A DNA stretch of 54,431 bases. It comes from Acinetobacter sp. UBA3106. Lineage in GTDB: Bacteria; Pseudomonadota; Gammaproteobacteria; Pseudomonadales; Moraxellaceae. How positions within the stretch are numbered: position 1 is the stretch's first letter; each line of letters opens with the position of its first letter. The stretch is taken from NCBI GenBank assembly GCA_002365595.1, contig DFAM01000016.1:243987-298417 (forward strand), written 5' to 3'. The notes under the pieces were generated by a model, which ran no database searches, was not told the origin of the DNA, and saw only the letters and a program-made list of their open reading frames with translations. Shown piece after piece: positions 36,189-44,292 of the stretch. The position numbers and the translations under genes are program-made.

Positions 36189-36998
36189 ATGACTTTATAC
36201 CAAAACAATGCAGACCAGCAGGACTGGACCATTATTCAAATTTCAGACACACATTTGATGAATCAGGAAGATTTAGAATTTGTGCATATGAATCCTGAAC
36301 ACAGCTTTCATTCGGTGATCCGGCAAATTCAGCAGCAATATCCGGATACAGATGCCATTGTTCATACTGGTGACCTGGCCCAAGTTCCGGTAGAAGAAAC
36401 CTATAGCCGTTATTTGGCTTTTATGCAGACACTGGGAATCCCGTTTTATCAAATACCGGGTAATCATGACGATATTGATATCTTCCCGTTCTACCAGCAT
36501 AAAAACCAGGCCCAGGCGATTCATTTTGGCCGATGGAGCTTTGTTCTATTAAACAGTGCGGTACATGACAGGATCGATGGCTGGATTGAACAGGAGCAAT
36601 TACAACAACTGGATATACTTTTAGCAAAACTGCAACAGCAATTCGTAATTGTGGCATGCCATCATCATCCCTTCGAAATGCAATCAAAATGGATCGATCA
36701 GCACAAACTGAAAAACACTCAAAATCTAACCGACATTCTGGCCAAGTACAGTAATGTTAAAGCGGTGATTTTTGGTCATGTGCATCAGGATTCTTGCAAT
36801 GAATGGCAGCACATCCAGTTTTTCTCCACGCCATCGACCTGTGTTCAGTTCAAACCTTTAAGCGAAGATTTCGCCCTGGATGACCAAGCGCCAGGTTTTC
36901 GTGTCCTGCATCTGAAAGCCAATGGTGAACTTGAAACCCAAATTCACCGTGTTCACACAGCACGACAACAAATTAATAGTGAAATTTCAGGTTATTAA
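36189..36998 (+). CDS. cpdA: 3',5'-cyclic-AMP phosphodiesterase CpdA
   Basis: This class III metallophosphoesterase hydrolyses cAMP to AMP and so lowers CRP/Vfr-type signalling. The 269-residue protein has all metal-binding motifs: ISDTHLM near residue 19, GDLAQ near 60, GNHDD near 92, CHHHPF near 158 and GHVHQD near 196. I chose the ATG at 36189 because AAGGAG lies six bases upstream. An upstream frame to 36114 overlaps nudF and is not needed. Confidence 0.9.
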   Translation: MTLYQNNADQQDWTIIQISDTHLMNQEDLEFVHMNPEHSFHSVIRQIQQQYPDTDAIVHTGDLAQVPVEETYSRYLAFMQTLGIPFYQIPGNHDDIDIFPFYQHKNQAQAIHFGRWSFVLLNSAVHDRIDGWIEQEQLQQLDILLAKLQQQFVIVACHHHPFEMQSKWIDQHKLKNTQNLTDILAKYSNVKAVIFGHVHQDSCNEWQHIQFFSTPSTCVQFKPLSEDFALDDQAPGFRVLHLKANGELETQIHRVHTARQQINSEISGY

Positions 36999-37109
36999 CT
37001 TTTCATTTTGCTTTTTTTCTATTACTTTATGCCTTCTAAAGGAAGCATGATCGATAGAATCCAAGCATCAAAGACTATCAAAAAGCACAAAAAGTCTATA
37101 TGATGACGA

Positions 37110-37134
37110 CCCTCGCAGGAAAATCTCCTGAGGG
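37110..37134 (+). other. Imperfect hairpin upstream of the dksA promoter
   Basis: CCCTC-G-CAGGA pairs with TCCTG-AGGG around a five-base loop. It lies 112 bases after the cpdA stop and before the putative dksA promoter. It could end cpdA transcription, but the following sequence has A rather than T runs. Confidence 0.35.
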
Positions 37135-37148
37135 TTGGATAAAAACAC

Positions 37149-37178
37149 TTGCATATCACCATATTTTTTGCGTATAGA
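37149..37178 (+). promoter_or_regulatory. Putative sigma-70 promoter of dksA
   Basis: TTGCAT (37149-37154) and TATAGA (37173-37178) are separated by 18 bases, about 30 bases before the dksA start. The match is reasonable but unverified. Confidence 0.45.
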
Positions 37179-37207
37179 TAATACGTATATGATGAGGAAT
37201 GCCCTAT

Positions 37208-37735
37208 ATGGCGAATGACAACCAAAATCAAGTCTTGGACGAACAAACTGATGTTGTAGATGAAAAATCTACCAAACGCGTGCGTAAAACAAAGCCAAAA
37301 GCGTCAGAAAGTGGTTCTACTGCTAGCTTATTTGGTATTGCACCTTATCAGCCTAAAAAAAATGAAGAATACATGTCTGAAGGACAGCTTGAGCATTTCC
37401 GCCAGATTTTATTGGCGTGGAAAGCTGAACTAATGTCTGAAGTAGACCGTACTTTAAACACCATGCAAGACGAAAATACAGCTTTGCCTGATGTCAATGA
37501 CCGTGCGACACAAGAAGAAGAGTTTGCCATTGAACTCCGTACACGTGACCGTGAACGTAAGTTAATCCGCAAGATTGAGCAATCTATCGAAGCGATTAAA
37601 AACGATGATTACGGTTTCTGTGAAACTTGTGGTATTGAAATTGGTCTGCGTCGTCTTGAAGCACGTCCAACTGCAACCCTTTGTATTGACTGCAAAACTC
37701 TAGCAGAAATCAAAGAGAAGCAAAATAACGGTTAA
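37208..37735 (+). CDS. dksA: RNA polymerase-binding transcription factor DksA
   Basis: DksA binds the secondary channel of RNA polymerase and, with ppGpp, mediates the stringent response. The 175-residue protein is longer than E. coli DksA (151) by a charged N-terminal extension. The coiled-coil tip carries the catalytic-type acidic residues in the region PDVNDRATQEEEF, and the zinc finger is C-x2-C-x17-C-x2-C (about residues 138-162). The ATG at 37208 is nine bases after GAGGA. An ATG at 37199 directly abuts that motif and is less likely. gluQRS starts five bases after the stop. Confidence 0.95.
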   Translation: MANDNQNQVLDEQTDVVDEKSTKRVRKTKPKASESGSTASLFGIAPYQPKKNEEYMSEGQLEHFRQILLAWKAELMSEVDRTLNTMQDENTALPDVNDRATQEEEFAIELRTRDRERKLIRKIEQSIEAIKNDDYGFCETCGIEIGLRRLEARPTATLCIDCKTLAEIKEKQNNG

Positions 37736-37739
37736 TACT

Positions 37740-38657
37740 GTGTTAAGTAATCCCTCCCTGCCCCTCCCTTTAATAAAGGAGGGGGACAACAGGACGGCTT
37801 ATGTGGGTCGGTTTGCGCCATCGCCAACCGGCCCTTTGCATTTTGGCTCACTCATCACTGCACTAGCCAGTTATTGCGATGCCCGTGCCCATCAGGGTCA
37901 ATGGGTGGTCAGAATTGAAGATACCGATATTCCGCGTATTTATCCCGGCAGTGAAGAACATATCCAGCGTTCAATTGCAGCGTTCCAGTTTGAACCCGAT
38001 GCCGAAATCATTTTCCAAAAAGACCGTCTAGAACTGTATGAACAGGTCATTGAACAGCTGCATCAACAAGGCTGGGTCTATGCCTGCCAGTGCACCCGTA
38101 AAATGCTCGGCTCCAATCATATTTATGCCGGAACTTGCCGGGATTTACATCTGCCTTTTCAGCAGCAAGCTATTCGTCTGAAAGTCTCCAATCAACAGAT
38201 TTGCTTCACCGATCGTTTGCAAGGTCCACACTGTTCCAACCTGCAACACGACCTCGGTGATTTTGTGCTGAAACGCCGTGATGGCATTATCAATTATCAG
38301 CTGGCCGTGGTGGTGGATGATTACTTACAAGGCATGACGCATGTGGTTCGTGGGGCTGACCTGCTAGACAATACCGAACGGCAAATCTGGCTCGGTTCGC
38401 TGCTCGGTTATCCGCAACTTGAATATATGCACCTGCCGCTCGCGATGAATGATCAGGGACAAAAGCTCTCTAAACAGAACCTGGCACAAGCGCTGGACCT
38501 CAATCGCGCACCCGAATTACTTCAGCAAGCGATTCACGCCTTGCACCAGCCCGAAGTTGATTTAGACACCCCAGCCCATATGCTCAAGCAAGCCATTGCA
38601 CAGTGGAATACAGACTTAATTCCGCATACAACTAAGCTACACGGCAGCTATTTATAA
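37740..38657 (+). CDS. gluQ: Glutamyl-Q tRNA(Asp) synthetase
   Basis: GluQRS is a truncated glutamyl-tRNA synthetase paralogue that attaches glutamate to the queuosine base of tRNA-Asp. The 305-residue protein has the HIGH-like PLHFGSL motif in VGRFAPSPTGPLHFGS, the RIEDTD motif, a zinc-binding CxC...C set (ACQCTRK and GTCRD) and the KMSKS-like KLSKQN. There is no anticodon-binding domain. The only upstream in-frame start is GTG at 37740. This adds an 18-residue Pro/Leu-rich leader encoded by the inverted repeat. A GTG at 37802 or another non-ATG start after the repeat is an alternative. The dksA-gluQ order is conserved in gammaproteobacteria. Confidence 0.9.
   Translation: MLSNPSLPLPLIKEGDNRTAYVGRFAPSPTGPLHFGSLITALASYCDARAHQGQWVVRIEDTDIPRIYPGSEEHIQRSIAAFQFEPDAEIIFQKDRLELYEQVIEQLHQQGWVYACQCTRKMLGSNHIYAGTCRDLHLPFQQQAIRLKVSNQQICFTDRLQGPHCSNLQHDLGDFVLKRRDGIINYQLAVVVDDYLQGMTHVVRGADLLDNTERQIWLGSLLGYPQLEYMHLPLAMNDQGQKLSKQNLAQALDLNRAPELLQQAIHALHQPEVDLDTPAHMLKQAIAQWNTDLIPHTTKLHGSYL
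37751..37787 (+). repeat. C/G-rich inverted repeat between dksA and the GluQRS core
   Basis: CCCCTCCCTTTA and TAAAGGAGGGG pair with one bulged C around a minimal loop, preceded by a further TCCCTCCCTG. It resembles short intergenic inverted repeats found in many Acinetobacter genomes. The right arm contains AAAGGAGG, a near-perfect Shine-Dalgarno sequence. The element lies inside the only open frame that gives GluQRS a start codon. Confidence 0.55.
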
Positions 38658-38711
38658 AATTCAGATTATCGTTAAGCTAAAAATACCTACACCAGTCATG
38701 GCAGAATCACG

Positions 38712-38945
38712 ATGTTTTTTATATTTGGCATTGGTCCTAAAACCAAAGTAGTTGAGAAAAATCAGTTTTTATGTCCAGTATGCAGAACCAGAAGTGCCTA
38801 TGAATTAAAACAGCAGCGTAATTATTTTTCTTTATTTTTTATCCCACTGATTCCCCTCTCAAAAGCCAAAGGAGAATTTGTGAAATGTTTACACTGTGGA
38901 ACTGAAATGCCGAGCACAGTATTAAACCATGCTCAGCCAAATTGA
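38712..38945 (+). CDS. Small zinc-ribbon membrane-associated protein
   Basis: This 77-residue protein has two CxxC knuckles (CPVC near residue 21 and CLHC near 59) separated by a hydrophobic segment (YFSLFFIPLIPLSK). This is the zinc-ribbon 15 type architecture, where the segment between knuckles may touch the membrane. Function is unknown. It ends 19 bases before the stop of convergent ftsW. The conserved cysteines make it a real gene despite its size. Confidence 0.75.
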   Translation: MFFIFGIGPKTKVVEKNQFLCPVCRTRSAYELKQQRNYFSLFFIPLIPLSKAKGEFVKCLHCGTEMPSTVLNHAQPN

Positions 38946-38964
38946 TTGATCATTTACAGCAAAG

Positions 38965-40161
38965 CTAGAAACTCGATTCTTCTTTGCTTGGATTGGCTTT
39001 TTGCGTGGTGGCATCAATTTTCAAAATCAAACTGATCATCACGGCACACATAATTAATGACGAACCGCCATAACTAATAAACGGCAAGGTCAAACCTTTG
39101 GTCGGCAGCATGCCCATATTCATCCCGGCATTCACCAAGATTTGCAGCAAGAAAATAATACTGATGCCATAAGCCAAATAACCTGCACGCAAATATTGAT
39201 ATTGCAAGGCACGGTGTCCGATCTTGATACAGCAGACCACCATCATGAAGGACAAGATCAATACGCTACTGATGCCAAAGAAGCCAAATTCTTCACCCAA
39301 AATCGCCAACATAAAGTCAGTATGTGCTTCAGGCAGATAAGACATTTTCTGGATACTATGACCGAGTCCTACCCCAGTCCATTCACCCCGACCAAAGGCC
39401 ATCAGCGCATTGGAAAGCTGATAGCCGGTGCCCAAGGGATCCGCCCAGGGATTGGTAAAGGACAGCGCACGCTGCAAGCGGTAAGGCTCAAAGATAATTG
39501 CAGCACCCAGAGCAAAGATAATCGCGATCAAGAAGAAAATAAACTGAATCGGTGGCGCACCAGCCAGGAAGAAAACGCCTAAAATCATCAGGACAATTAC
39601 TGCAGTTGCGCCCAGATCGGGTTCCAGCAGGATCAAGCCTACAGTGATGATCATCACACCGACTAGGCGGTACAGGCCAGAAGCGCTGTTTCTCACCTCT
39701 TTCGCCCGTCGTACCACATAATCCGCAGTAAAGATGGCCATCATGACCTTGGCAACTTCGGAGGCCTGTAAAGTAAAGCCAGCAATACGAATCCAACGGG
39801 TGGAACCATTCACCTCTGTACCGACGACCAGCACCACAGCCAGCAACAGAATGGTCATAATCCACAGGGGAAAGGTATTATTAAACCAAACATTCAGCGA
39901 TACTTTATAAGCCAAAAATGCGGCTACCGCAGCCACCAGAATTGAAATACCGTGTCGGATTACATAGTGAAATGCATTTTCATGTAAGCGGTCTGCATAG
40001 GGCATCGATGCCGATGCCACCATGATTGAACCGATACACAGCAAGGCAATAACACAAAAAATCAGCACATTACGCGGCGTAACTTCAGCGGGGATTTTTG
40101 GTCCCCACTCATTGTAGACCTGATTAATTTTATTTATGGTCGTCTGAGCTAACCCAGCCAT
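38965..40161 (-). CDS. ftsW: Peptidoglycan glycosyltransferase FtsW
   Basis: FtsW is the SEDS-family glycan polymerase of the divisome in the inner membrane, working with FtsI. The 398-residue protein has about ten membrane helices. SEDS features include QASEVAKVMMAIFTADYVVRR (about 130-150), LLEPDLGATAVI (about 180), the long periplasmic loop with GTGYQLSNALMAFGRGEWTGVGLG (about 245-268), and LPFISYGGSSL (about 365). It follows murD by 21 bases. The murD-adjacent position supports FtsW over RodA. Confidence 0.93.
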   Translation of the reverse strand: MAGLAQTTINKINQVYNEWGPKIPAEVTPRNVLIFCVIALLCIGSIMVASASMPYADRLHENAFHYVIRHGISILVAAVAAFLAYKVSLNVWFNNTFPLWIMTILLLAVVLVVGTEVNGSTRWIRIAGFTLQASEVAKVMMAIFTADYVVRRAKEVRNSASGLYRLVGVMIITVGLILLEPDLGATAVIVLMILGVFFLAGAPPIQFIFFLIAIIFALGAAIIFEPYRLQRALSFTNPWADPLGTGYQLSNALMAFGRGEWTGVGLGHSIQKMSYLPEAHTDFMLAILGEEFGFFGISSVLILSFMMVVCCIKIGHRALQYQYLRAGYLAYGISIIFLLQILVNAGMNMGMLPTKGLTLPFISYGGSSLIMCAVMISLILKIDATTQKANPSKEESSF

Positions 40162-40182
40162 ACAACTTTCCTTATCGTTCTT

Positions 40183-41529
40183 CTAAGCAAGTGTGTTCAC
40201 ACATTCAACAAACTGGTGTCCACGTTCACTATAACCTTTAAACATATCAAAACTTGCACATGCAGGTGACAATAACACCACATCATTGGCTTGTGTATGT
40301 TGCTGGCATAATTCCACCGCTTCTTTTAAAGATTCTGCATGAAGCAATGTTGTGGTTCCTGCAATCGCGGCTTCAATCACTGGTCGGTCTTCACCAATCA
40401 GCACGGCAACTTTGGCATATTTAGTCAGGGCATCGCGAAGTGCAGTAAAGTCCTGCCCTTTACCTTGACCGCCTAAAATAATCGCCACTTTACCCTGTTG
40501 CGGCTCGATTGCAGCACCTAAACCATCAATAGCTGCAAGGGTTGCACCGATATTGGTGCCCTTAGAATCATTATAATAACGAACGCCTTTTACTTCTTTC
40601 ACAAATTCACAGCGATGCTCTAAGCCTTTAAAGGTTTTTAAAGTATTCAGCATCGATTCAAGCGGCAGTCCAATCGCTTCACCTAAAGCCAGACATGCCA
40701 AGGCATTGGCCACATTATGTGTGCCTTGAATATACATCTCGGAACTTTTTAGTAAACGCTCACGACCACGTGCCAACCAGATGGTGCCATTATCTTCTTT
40801 TAAAATACCGTATTGATTTAAATCCGGTGCATTCAAGCCAAAGCTTTGCATCGGCGTGTTATCTGGAACCAGTGGACGAGTGAGCGAATCATCACGGTTA
40901 AACACGACTTTTTTCACGCCCTGGAAAATACGGTGTTTTGCCGTGTGATAACCAAACATATCGCCATGACGGTCTAGATGATCTTCACTCATATTCAGCA
41001 CCACAGCCACTTCTGCATTTAAATGAGAGGTGGTTTCCAACTGGAAGCTGGAAAGTTCCAAAATATAAAGTTCAGGATCATCTTTGGTTAAGTCCAGTGC
41101 CGGACGGCCCAAATTACCGCCTACAGCTACTTTCTTGCCGGCATCTGCAGCCATCAATCCAAATAAGGTCGTCACCGTGCTTTTGGCATTTGAACCGGTA
41201 ATTGCCACAATCGGTTTATCGGTGGCACGGCGCAATATCTGAATTTCACTCACCACCGGAATGTCTTTGGCAATAGCAGCCTGAATTTCAGGCAGTTTTA
41301 GATCCAGTCCCGGACTAATCACAATTTCTTCAGCTTGCAACAATAGCTCTTGATCCAGCTGACCAAAACTGGTTTGTACTTCCGCTGGAATCTGGTCATG
41401 CCCGGGCGGTGTCTTTCGAGAATCTGTTACTGCAACGCGGTAGCCATGTTCATGTAAGAAATTTACTGCTGCAACCCCTGAAATTCCGAGTCCTGCAACA
41501 ACTTTTAATCCACCACGCTGTATTAACAT
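40183..41529 (-). CDS. murD: UDP-N-acetylmuramoylalanine--D-glutamate ligase MurD
   Basis: MurD adds D-glutamate to UDP-MurNAc-L-Ala in cytoplasmic peptidoglycan precursor synthesis. The 448-residue protein has the N-terminal Rossmann-like domain (GLGISGVAAVNFL), the central ATPase domain with P-loop TGSNAKST near residue 113, the LSSFQLE and NMSEDHLDRHG motifs, and the C-terminal ligase domain with YNDSKGTN and GGQGKGQDF. The Ala in the P-loop, where E. coli has Gly, is the Pseudomonadales form and not a defect. It forms an operon with ftsW, separate from the rest of the classical dcw cluster. Confidence 0.96.
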   Translation of the reverse strand: MLIQRGGLKVVAGLGISGVAAVNFLHEHGYRVAVTDSRKTPPGHDQIPAEVQTSFGQLDQELLLQAEEIVISPGLDLKLPEIQAAIAKDIPVVSEIQILRRATDKPIVAITGSNAKSTVTTLFGLMAADAGKKVAVGGNLGRPALDLTKDDPELYILELSSFQLETTSHLNAEVAVVLNMSEDHLDRHGDMFGYHTAKHRIFQGVKKVVFNRDDSLTRPLVPDNTPMQSFGLNAPDLNQYGILKEDNGTIWLARGRERLLKSSEMYIQGTHNVANALACLALGEAIGLPLESMLNTLKTFKGLEHRCEFVKEVKGVRYYNDSKGTNIGATLAAIDGLGAAIEPQQGKVAIILGGQGKGQDFTALRDALTKYAKVAVLIGEDRPVIEAAIAGTTTLLHAESLKEAVELCQQHTQANDVVLLSPACASFDMFKGYSERGHQFVECVNTLA

Positions 41530-41640
41530 TTTTACCCCATTTTATGGTCTGTTTCAAAACTGCCAAAATGTTAGCACTTTGCTCTTTTGAATGCTTTTTC
41601 TGTTTTGACTTTATATCGGCTTTTTTGTGTCAGCGCGTAA

Positions 41641-41669
41641 AAAAACCGTCATAAAAATGACGGTTTTTC
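41641..41669. terminator. Terminator downstream of the feo operon
   Basis: AAAAACCGTCAT and ATGACGGTTTTT are perfect 12-base arms around a five-base A-rich loop. On the minus strand it ends the feoA-feoB-small gene operon, 37 bases after the last stop. Confidence 0.88.
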
Positions 41670-41705
41670 AATATGCTTATTTAAGATGGAAATAGAACTT
41701 GAAAT

Positions 41706-41957
41706 TTATTTCCATTTTACCGCTTGAACTTCGGTTTTTTTCTGAACCTGATCTTCATTTGCAGAACAGCCACAGCTTCCTCCGCAACCAGAAACCATCG
41801 CCGGCTTTAACCATTCTCCCAGTGTTGCCCACCCTTGCTTGGCACAAAAACTGGACAACTGCATGAAGACTGAGTTTGCCGTCGTAGGAAATACCTTTTT
41901 GAAGACCACAATTGCACTCCACATCACCAATGCCGCAACAATTACCACTTCAATCAT
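41706..41957 (-). CDS. Small Cys-rich membrane protein of the feo operon
   Basis: This 83-residue protein is the third gene of the feo operon, 47 bases after feoB. One N-terminal helix (about residues 2-20) is followed by an amphipathic stretch with a lone Cys, then a compact cluster GCGGSCGCS (about 57-65) and a polar tail. The position is that of FeoC or other small Feo partners, but the winged-helix of enterobacterial FeoC is absent. It matches the DUF6587-like proteins seen after feoB in Acinetobacter. The Cys/Gly cluster could bind iron or an Fe-S centre, which is inference. Confidence 0.75.
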   Translation of the reverse strand: MIEVVIVAALVMWSAIVVFKKVFPTTANSVFMQLSSFCAKQGWATLGEWLKPAMVSGCGGSCGCSANEDQVQKKTEVQAVKWK

Positions 41958-42004
41958 CTCAATCTCCTGTGCAGATTATTTTCAGTCAACTGAACCCAAT
42001 CCAA

Positions 42005-43861
42005 TTAACCCAAATAATGCGTTGCAATTTGATAAGTCAGGAATGACATCAAATAAGCCAAACCAAACAAGTAAGCCGTCATAAAGCTCACGGTTTTCCA
42101 TGAACCTGTTTCACGTTTCACCGTTGCCAAGGTTGCCAGACAATGCGGCGCATAAATAAACCAGACCAAAAGTGATAAACCGGTTGCCAATGACCAGCCC
42201 AGGTCACCTGTACCACCGATTATAGAGGCCAAGCCTTGTGACATGGCATCCTCATCTACCGCAGAAAGTGCATAGACTGTGCCCAATGCAGCCACCACCA
42301 CTTCACGTGCGGCCATGGCAGGAATCAAGGCGATACAGATTTGCCAGTTAAAGCCTAGCGGGGCAAAAATCGGCTGCATCACATGACCCAGCATTCCGGC
42401 AAAGGAATAATCAATTGCCGGGGCAGTCGCACCCTCCGGGGCTTGCGGGAAGGTACACAAGAACCACAGCAAAATAGATAGCGCAAAAATGATGCCACCG
42501 ACACGTTTCAGGAAGATCTTGGCGCGATCCAGCAAGCCAATCCACACACTTTTGACATCAGGGAACCGGTAGCTTGGCAACTCCATTAACAACATATGCT
42601 GAGACTTGTCTTTCTGAAAAAATTTCAGCACGGTTGCTACAATCAAGGCACTAATAATCCCGGCCATATATAGGGCGAACAGCACCAAACCCTGTAAATT
42701 GAATAGGCCCCAGACCATTTTTTCCGGAATGAAAGCGGCAATCAGCAAGGCATATACCGGTAAACGGGCCGAACAGGTCATCAATGGTGCCACAAAAATT
42801 GTGGTTAAACGGTCACGCGGATCACTGATGCTACGGGTCGCCATAATCCCCGGAACTGCACAGGCAAAACTGGACAGTAACGGAATAAAGGCACGACCTG
42901 AAAGACCAGCTTTAAACATCAGTTTATCCAGCAAGAACGCAGCACGTGGTAAATAACCTGACTCTTCTAACACCAAAATGAAGAAGAACAGAATCAAAAT
43001 TTGTGGCAAGAACACCACCACCCCACCGGCTCCGGCGATAATGCCATCGACCACCAAGCTGTTCAGCAAGGGATGGGAAATATTTGCCCCAACCACTTCA
43101 CCAAACCAGCCAAAGAAGGCTTCAATTCCATCCATAAACGGCGCCGCCCAGGCAAATACTGCCTGAAACACAATGAACATCATCAGCGCAAGACTGACCA
43201 AACCTAAGACTGGATGTAAAAATATTTTATCGAGGAAGTCGGAGCGTTTATCTTCCTGCTCAACTGAATGCACCACATCATGCAAAATGGTTTCAATCTT
43301 CTGATGGTTACTGCCAGTTAAACCGCTCAGTTCGGTATGCGGTGTTGAGTATTTACCTTGATCCAGCGCATTCATCAGGTTTTCAATGCCTGAATTACGT
43401 ACAGCTACAGTTTCCACCACAGGAATACCCAAACGCTCCGCCAACTTTTGCGTGTTGATTTGCATGCCACGGCGACGCGCTTCATCCATCATATTCAGCA
43501 CAAGCAGAATTGGACGGCGCAGCTCGATCATTTCCAGAACCAGACCAAGATGCAGTTTCAGGTTGGTGGCATCGACCACACACAAGAACGCATCTTGCTG
43601 GCCTTCTTCGGCAATTTTACCTTGCACCACATCACGGGTAATCGCTTCATCCGGACTGGTGGCATCTAAACTGTAAGTGCCGGGTAAATCTAATACACGA
43701 ACTGGTTTAGCCGACGGCAAGGTGAACTGCCCTACCTTACGCTCAACCGTGACACCGGCATAGTTGGCGACTTTCTGACGTGTACCGGTGAGATGGTTAA
43801 ATAATGATGTTTTACCACAGTTTGGGTTACCTACCAGGGCAATACGCAACGCATCACTCAT
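42005..43861 (-). CDS. feoB: Ferrous iron transporter FeoB
   Basis: FeoB is the inner-membrane Fe(II) permease with a cytoplasmic G-protein domain. The 618-residue protein is shorter than E. coli FeoB (773). The G domain has G1 GNPNCGKTS (residues 11-19), G3 DLPGTYSLD, and G4 NMMD near residue 120. A helical GDI-like spacer follows, then two Gate motifs within about eight to nine helices, including LPRAAFLLDKLMFKAGLSGRAFIPLLSSFACAVPGIMATR (about 301-340) with its conserved Cys. The ATG overlaps the feoA stop (ATGA). Confidence 0.95.
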   Translation of the reverse strand: MSDALRIALVGNPNCGKTSLFNHLTGTRQKVANYAGVTVERKVGQFTLPSAKPVRVLDLPGTYSLDATSPDEAITRDVVQGKIAEEGQQDAFLCVVDATNLKLHLGLVLEMIELRRPILLVLNMMDEARRRGMQINTQKLAERLGIPVVETVAVRNSGIENLMNALDQGKYSTPHTELSGLTGSNHQKIETILHDVVHSVEQEDKRSDFLDKIFLHPVLGLVSLALMMFIVFQAVFAWAAPFMDGIEAFFGWFGEVVGANISHPLLNSLVVDGIIAGAGGVVVFLPQILILFFFILVLEESGYLPRAAFLLDKLMFKAGLSGRAFIPLLSSFACAVPGIMATRSISDPRDRLTTIFVAPLMTCSARLPVYALLIAAFIPEKMVWGLFNLQGLVLFALYMAGIISALIVATVLKFFQKDKSQHMLLMELPSYRFPDVKSVWIGLLDRAKIFLKRVGGIIFALSILLWFLCTFPQAPEGATAPAIDYSFAGMLGHVMQPIFAPLGFNWQICIALIPAMAAREVVVAALGTVYALSAVDEDAMSQGLASIIGGTGDLGWSLATGLSLLVWFIYAPHCLATLATVKRETGSWKTVSFMTAYLFGLAYLMSFLTYQIATHYLG

Positions 43862-44121
43862 GCAGGTGCTCCCTCAAGATTAATTTCAATTTTTTCAGCT
43901 TCAACTTTACGCAGTGCGAAACGGGTAAATCCAACTTGAATTAAAATCGGGTCTCCACCAAAAATACCTTTGGTAATGACCTGAACCTTTGTCCCCGGTA
44001 CAAAGCCCAAAGTTTCCAAACGACTCGCCACCAGATCAGTCTGAGCTGTATCATTATTCAAAGTACGATTTACTTTGCGAATGATGGCCGCTTGTTTCAC
44101 TTTCAAATCAGATAATCGCAC
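43858..44121 (-). CDS. feoA: Ferrous iron transport protein FeoA
   Basis: FeoA is a small SH3-like cytoplasmic protein needed for FeoB-mediated Fe(II) uptake. The 87-residue product shows LETLGFVPGTKVQVITKGIFGGDPILIQVGFTRFALR (about 35-71), the family core. I start at the GTG at 44121 (MRLSDLKVKQ after initiation), with AGGA nine bases upstream. The open frame continues to 44343, but that extension would contain the feo promoter and Fur box and bears no FeoA similarity. It ends in an ATGA overlap with feoB. Confidence 0.92.
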   Translation of the reverse strand: MRLSDLKVKQAAIIRKVNRTLNNDTAQTDLVASRLETLGFVPGTKVQVITKGIFGGDPILIQVGFTRFALRKVEAEKIEINLEGAPA

Positions 44122-44148
44122 CGCATCTAATCCTAAAATATTTGCTAC

Positions 44149-44178
44149 AGTATACAAACAAATGAGAATAATTACCAA
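44149..44178 (-). promoter_or_regulatory. feoA promoter with overlapping Fur box
   Basis: On the minus strand TTGGTA (44178-44173) and TATACT (44154-44149) are 18 bases apart. The plus-strand sequence TGAGAATAATTACCA (44163-44177) matches the 7-1-7 Fur consensus TGATAATNATTATCA at 12 of 14 defined positions and covers the spacer and -35. Iron-loaded Fur would block this promoter. Confidence 0.8.
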
Positions 44179-44292
44179 GTAAGGTTTATTCCAATTCTCA
44201 TCTTGTGCTGTTACATCGACATTCGTACAGAATTGTTCTAAATTGATCCCAGCCAAGAAAAACTTGGATTTTTCATTCAATGTAGAAGTGAC

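Noticed and set aside
37080..37207. Hairpin at 37110-37134 as a riboswitch or small RNA for dksA
   Set aside because: It lies upstream of the likely promoter and is small and imperfect, with no match to a known RNA class.
41190..41215. Apparent P-loop mutation in MurD (GSNAKST rather than GSNGKST)
   Set aside because: The Ala form is, to my knowledge, normal for Pseudomonadales MurD and not a loss-of-function change.
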